This document shows positions 7,470-8,854 of a DNA stretch of 8,854 nucleotides, piece by piece; the stretch's first letter is position 1; every line of letters begins with the position of its first letter. The position numbers were made by a program, and so were the translations under genes. The DNA lies in the NCBI GenBank assembly GCA_011773575.1, contig WVXJ01000184.1, positions 9,773 to 18,626 on the forward strand, read 5' to 3'. This DNA comes from Armatimonadota bacterium. GTDB taxonomy: Bacteria; Armatimonadota; Hebobacteria; Hebobacterales; WVXJ01. Under the pieces are notes generated by a model. The model was not told the origin of the DNA. It ran no database searches and was given only the letters and a program-made list of their open reading frames with translations.

Positions 7470-8522
7470 ATGCCAAAGAGATTGGCCATCACGGGGCCGC
7501 GCAAGGCGGAAGTGCTCGAATATGAGGACCAGACCCTACAGCCTTATCAAGTCAAGGTACGCACAGAACTAGCCTCCGGCAAACACGGGACCATGATGGC
7601 TCCATATCGCCGCACCGGGCCTACTAATACCACTCTTGACGAGAAGATGCGCATCTTCCTGCCGGTTCAGGATGAGCGCTCCTGGGGCTGGGGGCCGCGG
7701 GAAGGCGAGCCTTTCAATACAGGGACCTCCGGAGTCGGCGTGGTTGAGGAGACAGGCGCCGAGGTGACCCGCTGGAAGGCTGGAGACCGTGTTTTCGGGC
7801 CCATGGATATTCGGGAGACCAATATCTGCTGGGAGGCGGATATCTTCGAATTGGGCGAGATTCCTCCGGAGGACGCCCTCTGCATTGAGCCCGCCTATGT
7901 TTCTTTCCACTGCGTCAGAGAGGGGGGTGTGCGGGTTGGTGATGATGTGGCGGTTGTGGGCCTGGGCGCGCTGGGGATGATTGCGGTCAAACTAGCGGTG
8001 ATTGCGGGCGCGGCAAGAGTATTTGCCATTGACCCCATTGCCAAGCGCCGGGAGTGGTGCCAGGCAAATGGCGCAACCGCAGTACTTGACCCCCTGGAAG
8101 TTGACGCGGGACTGGAAGTGCATAAACAGACCGATGGAAAGGGAGTTGACGTCGCCATCGAGACCGCAGGAGTATATCCCGCGCTGCATACGGCGATTCG
8201 CTGCGCTCGCATGTGCGGGACGGTGGTTTCCGCGGGTTTCTATCAGGAGGAAGCGAAAGGGCTGATGCTGGGCGCGGAGTGGCACCACAACCGCCTCACT
8301 ATGATTGTCCCTCATGGCTGTGGAGGCGGCCACCTGCCGCGGGATTATCCGGTATGGGATCAGCGGCGGGCGAATGAAGCCATTGTTCACCTAATGCGCA
8401 CAGGCAGGCTGAGTCTCCCCGGCCTGGTCCACCCAATCGTATCTCTTGACGAAGGTCCCGCCACATTGCAGCAAATTGACAAGCAGCCGGAGAAATCCAT
8501 CAAGTTTGCGGTGAGATTTTAG
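7470..8522 (+). CDS. Medium-chain dehydrogenase/reductase, zinc ligands apparently lost
   Basis: This 350-residue protein has the alcohol-dehydrogenase-like (MDR) fold: a GroES-like N-terminal domain with AGDRVFGP (104-111), then a Rossmann domain with VAVVGLGALGMIAVKLA (160-176). Asp188 ends the second strand (AIDPI), which favours NAD(H), and GVDVAIETAG follows at 225-234. The catalytic zinc site is unusual. Where zinc-dependent relatives have Cys-Gly-(Ser/Thr)-Asp it reads HGTM (39-42), and where they have Gly-His-Glu it reads GTS (85-87). The structural-zinc cysteine cluster is also absent. This resembles MDR groups with a Ser-Gly-x-x-x-Gly-Thr stretch in that position, such as BchC-like enzymes. 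AAGGAG lies eight bases before the ATG. The gene is divergent from the pentose phosphate operon, which makes a sugar or polyol substrate plausible; the actual substrate is unknown. The family call is firm. Confidence 0.88.
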   Translation: MPKRLAITGPRKAEVLEYEDQTLQPYQVKVRTELASGKHGTMMAPYRRTGPTNTTLDEKMRIFLPVQDERSWGWGPREGEPFNTGTSGVGVVEETGAEVTRWKAGDRVFGPMDIRETNICWEADIFELGEIPPEDALCIEPAYVSFHCVREGGVRVGDDVAVVGLGALGMIAVKLAVIAGAARVFAIDPIAKRREWCQANGATAVLDPLEVDAGLEVHKQTDGKGVDVAIETAGVYPALHTAIRCARMCGTVVSAGFYQEEAKGLMLGAEWHHNRLTMIVPHGCGGGHLPRDYPVWDQRRANEAIVHLMRTGRLSLPGLVHPIVSLDEGPATLQQIDKQPEKSIKFAVRF

Positions 8523-8548
8523 GCGCGTGAAATTTTTTGCTGAAACGC

Positions 8549-8577
8549 TTGACAGTGTGGCGAGAGACCGCTATAGT
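8549..8577 (+). promoter_or_regulatory. Strong sigma70-type promoter
   Basis: A perfect -35 TTGACA (8549-8554) and a -10 TATAGT (8572-8577, five of six matches) are separated by exactly 17 bases. An AT-rich stretch (AAATTTTTT, about 8530-8538) just upstream could act as an UP element. Transcription would start near 8584. This is the best promoter in the window and drives the small ORF at 8621. Confidence 0.78.
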
Positions 8578-8600
8578 ATGTGCTCACATTGTGCTCACAA
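8578..8600 (+). repeat. Two abutting palindromes over the transcription start, candidate operator
   Basis: The ten-mer TGTGCTCACA occurs at 8579-8588 and again at 8590-8599, an 11-base period or about one helical turn. Each copy sits in a palindrome with five-base arms and a two-base CT centre: ATGTG/CACAT at 8578-8589 and TTGTG/CACAA at 8589-8600. They begin immediately after the -10 box and cover the expected start site, as expected for a repressor operator. The cognate regulator is unknown. Confidence 0.6.
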
Positions 8601-8620
8601 CTGAGGAGGACTTCGGGCAA

Positions 8621-8713
8621 ATGTTTACATTCACCAAGAAAATTATGCGAGGCATCGGGGCGTCCGTTGATACGCTTCGGCATCTCGCTGATATGCCTGG
8701 AGGTCCGCCATAG
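8621..8713 (+). CDS. Small ORF, 30 codons, possible leader or arrest peptide
   Basis: The frame runs from ATG at 8621 to TAG at 8711 and encodes 30 residues beginning MFTFTKKIMRGIG and ending DMPGGPP. A strong GAGGAGGA (8603-8610) lies ten bases upstream. The ORF sits in its own apparent transcription unit, about 40 bases after the predicted start site and about 40 bases before a strong terminator. No domain or signal peptide is recognisable; the N-terminal half is basic and weakly amphipathic. It ends Gly-Gly-Pro-Pro-stop, and Gly-Pro-Pro is a known slow, EF-P-dependent translation context. It could be a regulatory leader peptide for the gene starting at 8842 or a stand-alone small protein. 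I do not recognise the sequence. Confidence 0.55.
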   Translation: MFTFTKKIMRGIGASVDTLRHLADMPGGPP

Positions 8714-8754
8714 GAGTCTAGATCCATAAAAGGGACACCAAAAGACTTCAAAGA

Positions 8755-8795
8755 CCACAGGCAAATCGAGAGAGCCTGTGGTTTTTCTTTTTTTT
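8755..8795 (+). terminator. Rho-independent terminator
   Basis: CCACAGGC (8755-8762) pairs perfectly with GCCTGTGG (8774-8781) across an 11-base loop. It is followed by a run of 13 T interrupted by one C (8782-8795). Bases A at 8754 and upstream can extend the stem into the T tract. It would end a transcript of about 210 bases starting near 8584, and it lies 46 bases before the next gene. Confidence 0.92.
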
Positions 8796-8841
8796 CCCAG
8801 GCCGCTTGATAGAAGCCCGCAGTTCGTTGGAGGACAAGGCA

Positions 8842-8854
8842 ATGCCAGAGATAC
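8842..8854 (+). CDS. Start of an unidentified gene (3' end outside window)
   Basis: An ATG at 8842 opens a frame reading Met-Pro-Glu-Ile before the window ends. GGAGG at 8829-8833 lies eight bases upstream, which is ideal spacing. No separate promoter is visible between the terminator and this ATG, so its expression may depend on read-through from the promoter at 8549. Nothing can be said about the product. Confidence 0.5.

Noticed and set aside
8812..8841. Possible separate promoter for the gene at 8842 (TTGATA near 8812)
   Set aside because: No -10-like hexamer occurs at a suitable distance before the ATG.
8519..8842. Minus-strand open frame of 107 codons across the region after the dehydrogenase
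   Set aside because: It runs through the promoter, the terminator T tract (as a lysine-rich stretch) and the small ORF in reverse, with no convincing ribosome binding site or domain.

Overview
The window is bacterial: genes are dense, ribosome binding sites are strong and spaced normally, and sigma70-like promoters and a clean intrinsic terminator are present. Base composition looks moderately GC-rich by eye. I cannot name the species. A membrane-anchored TolB-like propeller in tandem with a paralogue would fit a deep-branching, environmental, possibly uncultivated lineage, but that is only an impression.

Layout. Positions 2-316 hold the 3' end of a propeller protein gene. Positions 372-2090 hold its complete paralogue, a multi-pass membrane protein with a C-terminal TolB/PD40-type beta-propeller. 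A four-gene operon on the minus strand converges on it, read 7305 to 2108 in the order transketolase (tkt), short-form 6-phosphogluconate dehydrogenase (gnd), glucose-6-phosphate dehydrogenase (zwf) and 6-phosphogluconolactonase (pgl). Divergent from tkt, across a 164-base gap, lies a medium-chain dehydrogenase/reductase (7470-8522) that appears to have lost the usual zinc ligands. Positions 8523-8841 hold no large gene but a compact regulatory unit: a near-consensus promoter, two abutting palindromes over the predicted transcription start, a 30-codon ORF ending Gly-Gly-Pro-Pro-stop, and a strong intrinsic terminator. A further gene begins at 8842 and leaves the window after four codons.

How the genes work together. 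Zwf, Pgl and Gnd carry out the whole oxidative pentose phosphate branch, from glucose 6-phosphate through 6-phosphogluconolactone and 6-phosphogluconate to ribulose 5-phosphate, yielding reduced nicotinamide cofactor. Tkt links the resulting pentose phosphates back to glycolysis. Ribose-5-phosphate isomerase, ribulose-5-phosphate epimerase and transaldolase are not here and would have to be encoded elsewhere. The divergent dehydrogenase could act on a sugar or polyol, but its substrate cannot be read from the sequence.

The most interesting region is 8549-8842. Its promoter, tandem operator-like palindromes, small ORF ending in Pro-Pro-stop, mutually exclusive RNA pairings and terminator just upstream of a new gene resemble a leader-peptide attenuator. 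A stand-alone small-protein or small-RNA gene is the main alternative.
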